From NCBI GenBank assembly GCA_028710895.1, contig JAQTTH010000006.1:62001-126000 (forward strand): a DNA stretch of 64,000 bases, read 5' to 3'. This stretch comes from Paludibacter sp. (lineage in GTDB: Bacteria; Bacteroidota; Bacteroidia; Bacteroidales; Paludibacteraceae). This document shows positions 27,087 through 34,818 of this stretch, in pieces. The translations under genes were made by a program, and so were the position numbers. The number at the start of each line of letters is the position of its first letter. The first letter of the stretch is position 1. A model generated the notes under the pieces. The model did not search any database, was not told the origin of the DNA, and saw only the letters and a list, made by a program, of their open reading frames with translations.

Positions 27087-29570
27087 ATGACAACAAACAC
27101 AACATATCTCTCGGACATTAAAACCGGCAACGAAGCCATAATAACAAAGGTTCTCGGCCATGGGGCTTTTCGCAAGCGCATTACCGAAATGGGCTTTGTG
27201 AAAGGTGAAAAAGTAAGGGTAATAAAAAATGCGCCCTTGCAAGACCCGGTGGAATATGAGATTATGGGCTACAACGTATCTCTTCGACGCAGCGAGGCCG
27301 AATTGGTAGAAGTGGTATCGGTGGAAGAAGCCGCCAGTTTATCCGAGGTTAAGTTTGAAGGAACGATTGACGAAGAAACACTCAAAGTATCGGCACTCAC
27401 CAAAGGAAAAACGATCAATGTGGCTTTGGTTGGTAATCCCAATTGCGGCAAAACAACCTTGTTCAACTATGCTTCCGGCTCGCATGAACGCGTAGGAAAC
27501 TACAGCGGCGTGACCGTTGATGCCAAAGAAGCCGTGATGAAAAAGAATGGTTATGCGTTCAACATCTTCGATTTACCGGGAACATATTCAATAACCGAAT
27601 ACTCGCCGGAAGAGTTGTACGTTCGCACGCACATTACCGAAAAAATGCCGGATATTGTGATTAATGTGGTGGACGCCTCGAACCTGAAACGAAACCTTTT
27701 TCTTACCACCCAACTTATCGACATGAACATCAAAGTAGTGATTGCTTTGAATATGTACGACGAGCTGGAGAAGAAAAACGTAAAATTTGATTATGACAGT
27801 CTCGGTAAAATGATCGGCATCCCGATTATTCCAACCGTGGCTTCGAAAGGAAAAGGGATAGATGAACTTTTCTCAAAACTGATTGATGTGTACGAAGACC
27901 GTGATCCGAGTGTAAGGCACATTCATATCAATTACGGGCCATTAATCGAAGAGGCTGTAAAAGATATTCAGGATGAAATCTGGAAAAATCCGGTAATAAC
28001 CGACAAATTATCATCGCGTTATGTGGCTGTAAAATTGCTCGAAACGGACAAAACAACTTTATCACAACTGGAAAAATTTAGTAACTACGAATCCATAAAA
28101 GCCAAAGCAGAAAAAGCCATTTCTAAACTGGAGAAAGAATACGGCGAAAAATCGGAAACCATCATAACCGATGCCAAATACGGTTTTATCGACGGCGCTT
28201 TGAAAGAAACACTTACCGAACCAAAGAAAGACAAACACGTAATCAAACGGGAGTTGGACGATTTACTGACTCATAAATACTGGGGATTTCCCATTTTCAT
28301 GTTCCTGATGTGGCTTATGTTTCAGGCTACTTTTACCTTGGGCAGTTACCCTATGAACTGGATTGACTCGGGTGTAAATTTGTTGCGGGAGTGGGTTCAA
28401 ACGTCCATGCCACATGGCGCATTGCGCGATTTGATGGTGGATGGGATTATTGGTGGCGTTGGTGGCGTGATTATTTTCCTACCCAATATCATGATCCTCT
28501 TTTTCTTTATTTCCCTCATGGAAGATACCGGCTATATGGCTCGGGCATCGTTCATTATGGATAAACTGATGCACAAAATCGGACTACACGGTAAGTCGTT
28601 TATTCCGTTGGTAATGGGTTTTGGGTGTAACGTACCCGCCATTATGGCAACCCGCACGCTCGACAATAAAAAAGACCGTATCCTGACAATGATTATCACG
28701 CCGTTTATGTCGTGCAGTGCCCGACTACCGGTGTACGTGCTACTCATTTCGGCTATTTTCCCCGCTTATCAGGGCTTGATGTTGTTCACCATTTATGTAA
28801 TTGGTATTGCATTGGCAGTGGGCACAGCACTTATAATGAAACGGGTGGCTTTTGCTAAAAAAGAAGTTCCGTTTGTAATGGAATTGCCGCCCTACCGCAT
28901 ACCGACTTTGAAAAACACAAGCCTGCACATGTGGCACAAAGGCCAACAATACCTCAAAAAAATGGGTAATGTGATTCTGTTGGCTTCTATTCTCATCTGG
29001 GCATTGGGTTATTTCCCACGCAACGTGGAGTATAGCACAAATTATAGCGCGCAAATAGCAGCTATTCAGTCCAACACAAAACTGACTGCAAAGGAGAAAG
29101 AGCAAAAAGTAAAGCATATTGAACTTGAGCAAGAGTCGGAACGTCAGGAAAAATCGTATATAGGCCAGTTGGGGCATGCCATTGAACCTGTAATCAGTCC
29201 GCTGGGCTACGATTGGAAAATGGGTGTGAGTATTATCACCGGCTTGGCTGCCAAAGAAATTGTGGTAAGCACTATGGGAATTCTTTATCAGGCTGATATG
29301 CAGGCTGACGAAAATTCAGGAACTTTGAAACAGAACCTTCAAAAGCAAACGCACAATTCAGGCGAATTGAAAGGGCAGAAAGTGTTTTCGCCACTTGCCA
29401 CCTTTGGTTTCATGCTTTTCGTACTTATCTATTTCCCGTGCGTGGCAGTTATTGCCGCCATAAAAAAAGAAGCAAACTGGGGTTGGGCCATATTCACCAT
29501 GGTTTACACCACGGCCATTGCCTGGATTGTAGCCTTTGCAACTTTTCAGCTGGGAAGTTTGTTTATATAA
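27087..29570 (+). CDS. feoB: FeoA-FeoB fusion, ferrous iron transporter
   Basis: An 827-residue Fe(II) transporter. Residues about 5-77 are a FeoA-type SH3-like domain (ITEMGFVKGEKVRVIKNAP, YEIMGYNVSLRR). The G-protein domain follows: G1 GNPNCGKTT at 116-124, G3 DLPGTYS. The membrane part has Gate motifs with MGFGCNVPAIMATRTL and TPFMSCSARLPVYVLL. FeoA and FeoB are usually separate in Proteobacteria; the fusion is common in Bacteroidota. A small Cys-rich Feo-associated gene follows. Iron supply is relevant to a nitrogen fixer. Confidence 0.96.
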   Translation: MTTNTTYLSDIKTGNEAIITKVLGHGAFRKRITEMGFVKGEKVRVIKNAPLQDPVEYEIMGYNVSLRRSEAELVEVVSVEEAASLSEVKFEGTIDEETLKVSALTKGKTINVALVGNPNCGKTTLFNYASGSHERVGNYSGVTVDAKEAVMKKNGYAFNIFDLPGTYSITEYSPEELYVRTHITEKMPDIVINVVDASNLKRNLFLTTQLIDMNIKVVIALNMYDELEKKNVKFDYDSLGKMIGIPIIPTVASKGKGIDELFSKLIDVYEDRDPSVRHIHINYGPLIEEAVKDIQDEIWKNPVITDKLSSRYVAVKLLETDKTTLSQLEKFSNYESIKAKAEKAISKLEKEYGEKSETIITDAKYGFIDGALKETLTEPKKDKHVIKRELDDLLTHKYWGFPIFMFLMWLMFQATFTLGSYPMNWIDSGVNLLREWVQTSMPHGALRDLMVDGIIGGVGGVIIFLPNIMILFFFISLMEDTGYMARASFIMDKLMHKIGLHGKSFIPLVMGFGCNVPAIMATRTLDNKKDRILTMIITPFMSCSARLPVYVLLISAIFPAYQGLMLFTIYVIGIALAVGTALIMKRVAFAKKEVPFVMELPPYRIPTLKNTSLHMWHKGQQYLKKMGNVILLASILIWALGYFPRNVEYSTNYSAQIAAIQSNTKLTAKEKEQKVKHIELEQESERQEKSYIGQLGHAIEPVISPLGYDWKMGVSIITGLAAKEIVVSTMGILYQADMQADENSGTLKQNLQKQTHNSGELKGQKVFSPLATFGFMLFVLIYFPCVAVIAAIKKEANWGWAIFTMVYTTAIAWIVAFATFQLGSLFI

Positions 29571-29595
29571 ATCAATCTTATTTTCAATAAGCATT

Positions 29596-29793
29596 ATGAC
29601 ACAGACAATCATCGTATTTATAATCGTAATCGCCGCCATTGGCTATTCCATATTCAGCGTTGTAAAAAATATCCGCAAGAAAGAAACATCGGCTTGCGGA
29701 GGCTGTAACGGGTGCGACATAAAAAAAGAGATTACGAAAAACATCTCAAACAATAGCCCGAATTCAGCCTCATTGAGCTGTGGGTGTAAGTAA
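29596..29793 (+). CDS. FeoB-associated Cys-rich membrane protein
   Basis: A 65-residue protein: one membrane segment (TIIVFIIVIAAIGYSIFSVV), then a short cytoplasmic Cys-rich tail with CGGCNGCDIKKEI and a final SCGCK. It is of the FeoB-associated Cys-rich type found next to feoB in many anaerobes. The start at 29596 is chosen because upstream in-frame codons overlap the feoB end and would spoil the membrane anchor. Likely role: iron handling at the transporter. Confidence 0.82.
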   Translation: MTQTIIVFIIVIAAIGYSIFSVVKNIRKKETSACGGCNGCDIKKEITKNISNNSPNSASLSCGCK

Positions 29794-29838
29794 GATTTAG
29801 AAAATAAAACAGAGTTTATTATCAAAAAATCAATCTAT

Positions 29839-29872
29839 TGGCATTGCTATTTATAGTGATGCCATTTTTATT
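29839..29872 (+). terminator. Terminator after the feo genes
   Basis: TGGCATTGCTA and TAGTGATGCCA form an imperfect 11-bp stem around TTTA, followed by TTTTTA. Confidence 0.7.
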
Positions 29873-30010
29873 ATTGTTCTTTTTTTAAATAAATAGAAAA
29901 AAAGTCATTATTAAGAAAACAACTTTTACATGTAAAGCGTTAAGTGATTAATTAAAAATGATACATACATTTTTGTGTGTTCCACGAAATAAAACATAAT
30001 AACAAATTAC

Positions 30011-31144
30011 ATGAAGATTCACGAGTATCAAGCAAGACAACTTTTCAGGGAATATGGTATTCCGGTAACAGACGATGTGCTGTGTTACACAGTAAGCGAA
30101 GTAGAAAAAGCCGCACGCGAAATGAACCGTATGGTGGTAGTAAAAGCACAGGTTTTAGTAGGCGGACGCGGGAAAGCGGGTGGTGTGAAACTGGCTAAAT
30201 CAGTTGATGATGCAGTTTCGGCAGCAAAACAAATTCTGGGAATGGACATCAAAGGATGCAAAGTAGAAAAAGTATTGGTTGCTGATGCAGTAAACATTAC
30301 CAAAGAATTCTACGTAGGCCTGATCAACGACCGCAACACAAAAACTGTAACTTTAATGGCCAGCGCCGAAGGTGGTGTTGAGATTGAAGAGGTTGCCAAA
30401 GACAATCCTGAGAAAATTATCAAATTCCACATCAACCCACTTACCGGATTGCTTGACTATCAAGCCAGAGACATTGCATTACAACTTTTCGACGACATTA
30501 AACTGGCTCAAAAAGCTGCTTCAATTTTCACTAAGTTGTATAAATTGTATGTGGCTACCGATGCCACCATTGCTGAAATAAACCCGTTGGTGTTGACACC
30601 CGATAACGAAGTATTGGCTATTGATGGTAAAATGAATTTTGATGATAACGCCTTGTTCCGTCAGCCTAAAATTTTGGCAATGCGCGAACCCGACGAAGAT
30701 GAATTAGTTGAAATTGATGCAAACTCAAAAGGTCTGTCTTACATCCGCCTGGATGGTAACATTGGTTGTATGGTAAACGGTGCCGGACTGGCAATGGCAA
30801 CTATGGACATGATTAAACTATATGGTGGCGAACCGGCTAACTTCCTGGATATTGGTGGTAGTTCAAGCCCTCAGAAAGTGATCGACGCCATGAATATCTT
30901 GCTGAACGACAAGAATGTAAAAGCCGTAATGATTAATATATTTGGAGGAATAACCCGTTGCGACGATGTGGCAAAAGGGTTGCTAAAAGCAATGGAAGTT
31001 ATATCAACCGACATTCCAATTGTAGTACGACTTTCGGGAACTAATGCTGCTGAAGGATTGGAAATTTTGAAACATTCGAACCTTCCAACAGTAAGTTCTA
31101 TGAGTGAAGCTGCTCAAAAAGCAATTGAACTTAGTCGTAAATAA
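30011..31144 (+). CDS. sucC: Succinyl-CoA synthetase beta subunit
   Basis: A 377-residue ATP-grasp subunit. N-terminal MKIHEYQARQLFREYGIPV, ATP-grasp segment VVKAQVLVGGRGKAGGVKLA, NPLVLTPDNEVLAIDGKM and the C-terminal CoA-ligase part with FLDIGGSSSPQKV and MINIFGGITRCDDVAKG. With SucD it interconverts succinyl-CoA and succinate with nucleotide phosphorylation. In a fermentative Bacteroidales it fits the succinate/propionate pathway. It lies 51 bp before sucD. Confidence 0.95.
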   Translation: MKIHEYQARQLFREYGIPVTDDVLCYTVSEVEKAAREMNRMVVVKAQVLVGGRGKAGGVKLAKSVDDAVSAAKQILGMDIKGCKVEKVLVADAVNITKEFYVGLINDRNTKTVTLMASAEGGVEIEEVAKDNPEKIIKFHINPLTGLLDYQARDIALQLFDDIKLAQKAASIFTKLYKLYVATDATIAEINPLVLTPDNEVLAIDGKMNFDDNALFRQPKILAMREPDEDELVEIDANSKGLSYIRLDGNIGCMVNGAGLAMATMDMIKLYGGEPANFLDIGGSSSPQKVIDAMNILLNDKNVKAVMINIFGGITRCDDVAKGLLKAMEVISTDIPIVVRLSGTNAAEGLEILKHSNLPTVSSMSEAAQKAIELSRK

Positions 31145-31195
31145 ACAGAGAAAGTAATTAGCATTTATTTCATCTAAAAAAATAAAATCATTATT

Positions 31196-32068
31196 ATGAG
31201 CATATTAGTCAATAAAAATACCAAATTGGTTATTCAGGGAATTACCGGTCGTGACGGTAAATTTCATACAGGCAAAATGAAAGATTACGGTACAAACATT
31301 GTTGCTGGTGTTTCGCCCGGCAAAGAAGGTTTAGTACTCGATGGCATTCCGGTTTTCAACTCGGTTGCAGGGGCTGTGAAAGCAACAGGAGCCAACACCT
31401 CTATTATATTTGTACCGGCTGCCTTTGCAGCAGATGCTATTCTGGAAGCTTCGGAAGCCGGAATTGAACTTGTTGTAGCTATCAGCGAAGGTCTTCCAAT
31501 TCAGGATATGATTCGCATTACTCCTATTCTCAAACAGAACGGAACGTTGCTTATCGGTCCGAACTGTCCGGGCTTGATTACTCCGGGTGAAGCATTAGTT
31601 GGAATTCTACCTGCCAATATCTTCAAAAAAGGAAATATCGGATTTATTTCACGTAGCGGAACATTGACTTACGAAGTGGTGAACCTGTTGACAGAAAACG
31701 ACTTTGGTCAAACCACCTGCGTAGGTATTGGTGGTGACCCGGTTGCAGGATTGTATTTTATCGATTTATTACAACGCTTCGAAGATGACCCCGATACAAT
31801 AGCCGTAGTGGTTATTGGCGAAATTGGTGGAGATGCCGAAGAGCAAGCAGCCCAGTTTATTGCTGAGAAAATGACCAAACCGGTTGTTGCCTTTATTGCC
31901 GGACAAACAGCACCCCCCGGAAAACGTATGGGACATGCCGGTGCTATCATCTCGAGTGGTGCAGGAACAGCAGCTGAGAAAATTGCAGCATTCAACAAAG
32001 CCGGTGTTCCGGTGGCAAAAGAACCAAACGAAATACCTGAATTATTGAGACAAAAACTAAAAAAGTAA
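31196..32068 (+). CDS. sucD: Succinyl-CoA synthetase alpha subunit
   Basis: A 290-residue CoA-binding subunit: [28 protein letters not shown] at the N-terminus (Rossmann CoA site), [26 protein letters not shown], and the phosphohistidine region [12 protein letters not shown] (His in MGHAG). Partner of the adjacent sucC product. A terminator hairpin follows. Confidence 0.95.
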   Translation: MSILVNKNTKLVIQGITGRDGKFHTGKMKDYGTNIVAGVSPGKEGLVLDGIPVFNSVAGAVKATGANTSIIFVPAAFAADAILEASEAGIELVVAISEGLPIQDMIRITPILKQNGTLLIGPNCPGLITPGEALVGILPANIFKKGNIGFISRSGTLTYEVVNLLTENDFGQTTCVGIGGDPVAGLYFIDLLQRFEDDPDTIAVVVIGEIGGDAEEQAAQFIAEKMTKPVVAFIAGQTAPPGKRMGHAGAIISSGAGTAAEKIAAFNKAGVPVAKEPNEIPELLRQKLKK

Positions 32069-32098
32069 TCATTATTTTTTAGTAAGATTAATTTTCTA

Positions 32099-32106
32099 TA
32101 CCTTTG
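32099..32106 (+). promoter_or_regulatory. -7 box upstream of the PagL-like gene
   Basis: TACCTTTG with a T-rich stretch about 20 bp upstream as possible -33. The predicted transcript start falls inside the sucCD terminator hairpin just downstream. Confidence 0.4.
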
Positions 32107-32152
32107 AAAACTAAGTTATGATGCACTAAAAAAGCATTGTAACTTAGTTTTT
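32107..32152 (+). terminator. Terminator of sucCD
   Basis: AAAACTAAGTTA and TAACTTAGTTTT arms, with inner ATGC/GCAT pairing and a T-tract. It follows sucD by about 40 bp. Confidence 0.85.
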
Positions 32153-32180
32153 CATTTTCGACACACCGAACATACTGTTT

Positions 32181-33362
32181 ATGAAATTAAGGCTAAGTTT
32201 GTTACTGGTAATTTTCAGCGCGACTACACTCCTATCTGCGCAAATAGATTCCACCAACACCCACATTCAGTGGAATTGGAATAAATTATCGGTTTCGGGA
32301 AGTTATATGAATGGCAAAGTAATGCCAACAAACATTTTTGTACGTGGAAGTAATGCAAATTCTGTTGAGATTGATGATTATCAGTCATTTTCCGTGCGGC
32401 TTTCGACACAAACAACCGGGGAACATCTTTGGGAAAGAATTTGCAATTATCCAACCTGGGGAATAGCCGTATCGGCACTTGACTTTTACGATAAGAGCGA
32501 AATTGGTATCCCGATTGCCGTAAATGGTTTCATTGATGCACCGATATTCCGATTGAACAGGTTGTCGTTAAACTACGACCTGGGATTCGGAATTACCTTC
32601 AACTGGAAATCATTCAACCCGTTGACTAACAAATATAACGTGGCAATTGGTGCGGGCGAAGCATTTATGAGTACCGCCGGACTCAATCTCGAATATGCAC
32701 TCACCGATCATATCGATATTTCGGGTGGTGCGGCTTTTTCGCATTTCTCCAACGGTGCTATTAAGCTTCCCAATTTTGGTATCAATGCCATTGCACCAAA
32801 AGTAAGTTTGAAGTATAATTTCTACGAACGTCCAAAGTTCGTGAAACATGAAATTCCCAAATTCACTCCGCACAACGAATGGGTGTTTTCCACCTTTGCC
32901 GGGATGAAAAATGTGATTTATGATTCGTTGGATGTGGCTGCTTCGGAAAAATATGAAGGTATATTTTTTCCTGTTTATGGCATTTCAGCTTTGTTTAATC
33001 GGCAGATCAGCTACAATTCAAAAATTGGTATTGGTATGACGCTCAACTACAACGAGTCTATTAACGCGCAGGTGGCAGTAGACAATAAAGAGTTGGTAGA
33101 CATTGACGGAAAGTTGCTTGATGGGTTTCAGGTGAGCATTTATCCTTCGTACGAAATTTGTGCCGATAGAATCTCGTTGGTTCTGCAACCCGCTTTTTAT
33201 ATTCTCCGAAAAAACACGAAAAATCAATCGCCTGTTTTTCACCAACGCGTCATGATAAAATATCACATTACCGACCAGATTTTTGCCGGCATAACACTCC
33301 GCGATTATTCCATGCATGCCGATTTTGTGGAGTGGACGTTGGGATACAGAATCAGTAAGTAA
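32181..33362 (+). CDS. PagL-like outer-membrane acyloxyacyl hydrolase family protein
   Basis: A 393-residue exported beta-rich protein with a signal peptide (LSLLLVIFSATTLLSAQ). The segment GAAFSHFSNGAIKLPNFGIN (His188, Ser190) matches the His-x-Ser-Asn catalytic region of PagL lipid A 3-O-deacylase, followed by strands typical of that barrel. PagL itself is about 170 aa; here extra strands extend N- and C-terminally, as in the larger Bacteroidota members annotated acyloxyacyl hydrolase. Deacylation of lipid A is plausible but unproven. Confidence 0.75.
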   Translation: MKLRLSLLLVIFSATTLLSAQIDSTNTHIQWNWNKLSVSGSYMNGKVMPTNIFVRGSNANSVEIDDYQSFSVRLSTQTTGEHLWERICNYPTWGIAVSALDFYDKSEIGIPIAVNGFIDAPIFRLNRLSLNYDLGFGITFNWKSFNPLTNKYNVAIGAGEAFMSTAGLNLEYALTDHIDISGGAAFSHFSNGAIKLPNFGINAIAPKVSLKYNFYERPKFVKHEIPKFTPHNEWVFSTFAGMKNVIYDSLDVAASEKYEGIFFPVYGISALFNRQISYNSKIGIGMTLNYNESINAQVAVDNKELVDIDGKLLDGFQVSIYPSYEICADRISLVLQPAFYILRKNTKNQSPVFHQRVMIKYHITDQIFAGITLRDYSMHADFVEWTLGYRISK

Positions 33363-33400
33363 AACCCATCAAATGCCATAAACACAAGATGGGTTTTATA
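33361..33400. terminator. Bidirectional terminator
   Basis: AAAACCCATC and GATGGGTTTT arms (10 bp) around a 17-nt loop, overlapping the PagL-like stop codon. It sits between convergent genes. Confidence 0.8.
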
Positions 33401-33475
33401 ATTTTCTTAGTATAATTCAGAAGATTTTCTGCTTCATCAAACTCCTTTCATGAAAAGAATTTGAATCATAATCAC

Positions 33476-33895
33476 TTAATCCACCGCCAAAATTATAGAA
33501 GATGCCTTCACAATTGCACTTGCCTCTATGCCAACTGTGAGTTCAAGCGATGCGACAGATGATTTGGTTATTACAGCAGTTACGGTGTAACCACTTCCCA
33601 AATCAATAGACACTTCATCATTCACCGAACCTTTAAGAATGGACGAAATCTTTCCGGTCAAAACGTTACGGGCGCTGATTTTTTTTACATCGATGCCTAT
33701 GATTACGCTCGACGACTTGATAAGTGCATAAGCTGTGTCGCCTACTTTCAAATCCAGATTTTTTACGGCCCCATTCGTCACTACCGATACAATTTCGGTT
33801 CCACCCGGCAATATCAATATTACTTCGGCATTTACTGCACCTTCAGTTATAGATTTTACCGTTCCTTTGAGTTGGTTTCTTGTACTTAATTTCAT
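33476..33895 (-). CDS. Two-domain Mop/TOBE molbindin
   Basis: A 139-residue protein made of two tandem Mop domains (about 3-67 and 73-138), each starting with SxRNxLxGxxxSIxxGxVNxEV. Such di-Mop proteins bind molybdate or tungstate as oligomers and act in storage, or as the sensing half of ModE/ModC. It is divergent from the HTH-only ModE-like gene. The local ModC lacks a C-terminal Mop/TOBE domain, so this may be the free molybdate-binding unit of the module; this is inference. Confidence 0.9.
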   Translation of the reverse strand: MKLSTRNQLKGTVKSITEGAVNAEVILILPGGTEIVSVVTNGAVKNLDLKVGDTAYALIKSSSVIIGIDVKKISARNVLTGKISSILKGSVNDEVSIDLGSGYTVTAVITKSSVASLELTVGIEASAIVKASSIILAVD

Positions 33896-33937
33896 GTCGT
33901 TTAATTTTCAATATTTACAAAAAGGACTAATCGAGTT

Positions 33938-33970
33938 CAAATATAGCACATTTACAGGCAATAGTGCAAA
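33938..33970 (-). promoter_or_regulatory. Promoter of the molbindin gene
   Basis: The minus strand has TTTG (33967-33970), a 21-bp spacer and TATATTTG (33938-33945), fitting the Bacteroidota -33/-7 pattern. The gene starts 43 bp further on. Confidence 0.5.
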
Positions 33971-34030
33971 TAAAGTAACAAATAACTCGAAATATAACCA
34001 TATTTGCAATCATATTTATCACATTTGTAC

Positions 34031-34038
34031 TACTTTTG
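34031..34038 (+). promoter_or_regulatory. -7 box facing the ModE-like gene
   Basis: TACTTTTG matches TAnnTTTG on the plus strand. It lies 285 bp upstream of the gene, so it would give a long leader through the dyad and sigma54-like site. Confidence 0.35.
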
Positions 34039-34112
34039 CATTATTAAGACAGAAAACATTGTACAGCTTAACATTCAAAATATTTTAAAACAAAATGAGA
34101 TGTTCACATTCA

Positions 34113-34124
34113 TACATTAATGTA
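34113..34124. promoter_or_regulatory. Candidate NifA-type upstream dyad
   Basis: TACATTAATGTA has the same TACAT-N-AATGTA form as the dyads upstream of nifH and nifE. It lies 110 bp before a sigma54-like promoter. Confidence 0.5.
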
Positions 34125-34221
34125 GAATTGCAATAAAAACACTTCATTCACGTAGTCAATCTTACATCGATTTCATATCACAGCAACAGATAAAGTGCTA
34201 CAAATTGGTACTTTACCACAT

Positions 34222-34236
34222 TGGCACATAAATTGA
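34222..34236 (+). promoter_or_regulatory. Sigma54-like promoter before the ModE-like gene
   Basis: TGGCACATAAATTGA has the -24 block TGGCAC and GG-N10-GA spacing, as in the nifH and nifE promoters. The -12 GC of the classical sigma54 consensus is GA in all three. Confidence 0.5.
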
Positions 34237-34322
34237 AAATGGTTTCATGTGAATTTCAGCAAACAGCGTGCACCTGATTGACTGAAATTATAAAACACGA
34301 CAGTAAAAAAACAGCAAACAAG

Positions 34323-34676
34323 ATGAAGCAATCGTCCTTTAATATGGCTGCCGAACTTTCATTCTATCGTGATGGTGAGATTTTTCTCGGCAGCTTGCAA
34401 ATTCGGTTAATGAAACAAGTCGTGACAGACGGTTCAATTCATGCAGCAGCTAAGAATCTGAAAATGTCCTATCAGCATGCATGGCATCTGCTTGACAAAC
34501 TTAATCGGTTGTCGCCGCTACCTGTAGTTATCAGACAAAAAGGCGGACGCGATGGTGGAGGTTGCGTAGTAAGTAATTATGGGCTGAAACTTATCACTAC
34601 GTTTGAAGCAAAAGAAAATGCCTTAAAGGAGTTTCTTGCCAATAACAATGCTGATTTTGACACCTGTTTTTTTTGA
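34323..34676 (+). CDS. ModE-like winged-helix regulator (HTH domain only)
   Basis: A 117-residue protein equal to the N-terminal DNA-binding half of ModE: LGSLQIRLMKQVVTDGSIHAAAKNLKMSYQHAWHLLDKLN is the ModE helix-turn-helix, followed by the wing KGGRDGGGCVVSNYG. No Mop domains are attached; two Mop domains are encoded divergently next door. The ATG at 34323 is chosen over an upstream TTG at 34278. A ModE-like operator lies between this gene and the porin-modABC genes. The tail contains a cysteine (FDTCFF). Confidence 0.88.
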   Translation: MKQSSFNMAAELSFYRDGEIFLGSLQIRLMKQVVTDGSIHAAAKNLKMSYQHAWHLLDKLNRLSPLPVVIRQKGGRDGGGCVVSNYGLKLITTFEAKENALKEFLANNNADFDTCFF

Positions 34677-34690
34677 CAATCGTTATTCTT

Positions 34691-34718
34691 GCGGCAGAAC
34701 ACCGCTTTTTTTTATAAA
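34691..34718 (+). terminator. Terminator of the ModE-like gene
   Basis: GCGG/CCGC short stem with loop CAGAACA followed by eight T residues, about 15 bp after the stop codon. Confidence 0.7.
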
Positions 34719-34719
34719 G

Positions 34720-34743
34720 CGTTATACTTTTAAACTTATAACG
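34720..34743. promoter_or_regulatory. ModE-type operator
   Basis: CGTTATAC-N8-TTATAACG is a 24-bp imperfect dyad with the same 8-8-8 layout as the E. coli ModE operator of modABC as I recall it (CGTTATAT-N8-ACATAACG). It lies about 80 bp before the porin gene that heads the modABC genes and just after the ModE-like gene. Confidence 0.65.
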
Positions 34744-34770
34744 AGGTTCAGATTTTCTAGTTATTCATTT

Positions 34771-34801
34771 CCGATTTATAATTATTTTAATTGAAAATCG
34801 G
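34771..34801. repeat. Inverted repeat before the porin gene
   Basis: CCGATTT and AAATCGG arms separated by 17 AT-rich bases, ending 18 bp before the porin ATG. It could be an operator or a leader hairpin. Confidence 0.5.
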
Positions 34802-34818
34802 TTTAAAATTCAATTTAC

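Larger units (their letters stand above)
33896..34322. other. Divergent control region, molbindin / ModE-like gene
   Basis: 427 bp with no gene. Contents: a minus-strand promoter for the molbindin gene (33938-33970), a plus-strand TACTTTTG -7 box (34031-34038), the dyad TACATTAATGTA (34113-34124) and a sigma54-like promoter (34222-34236). The last two match the elements ahead of nifH and nifE. Confidence 0.65.
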
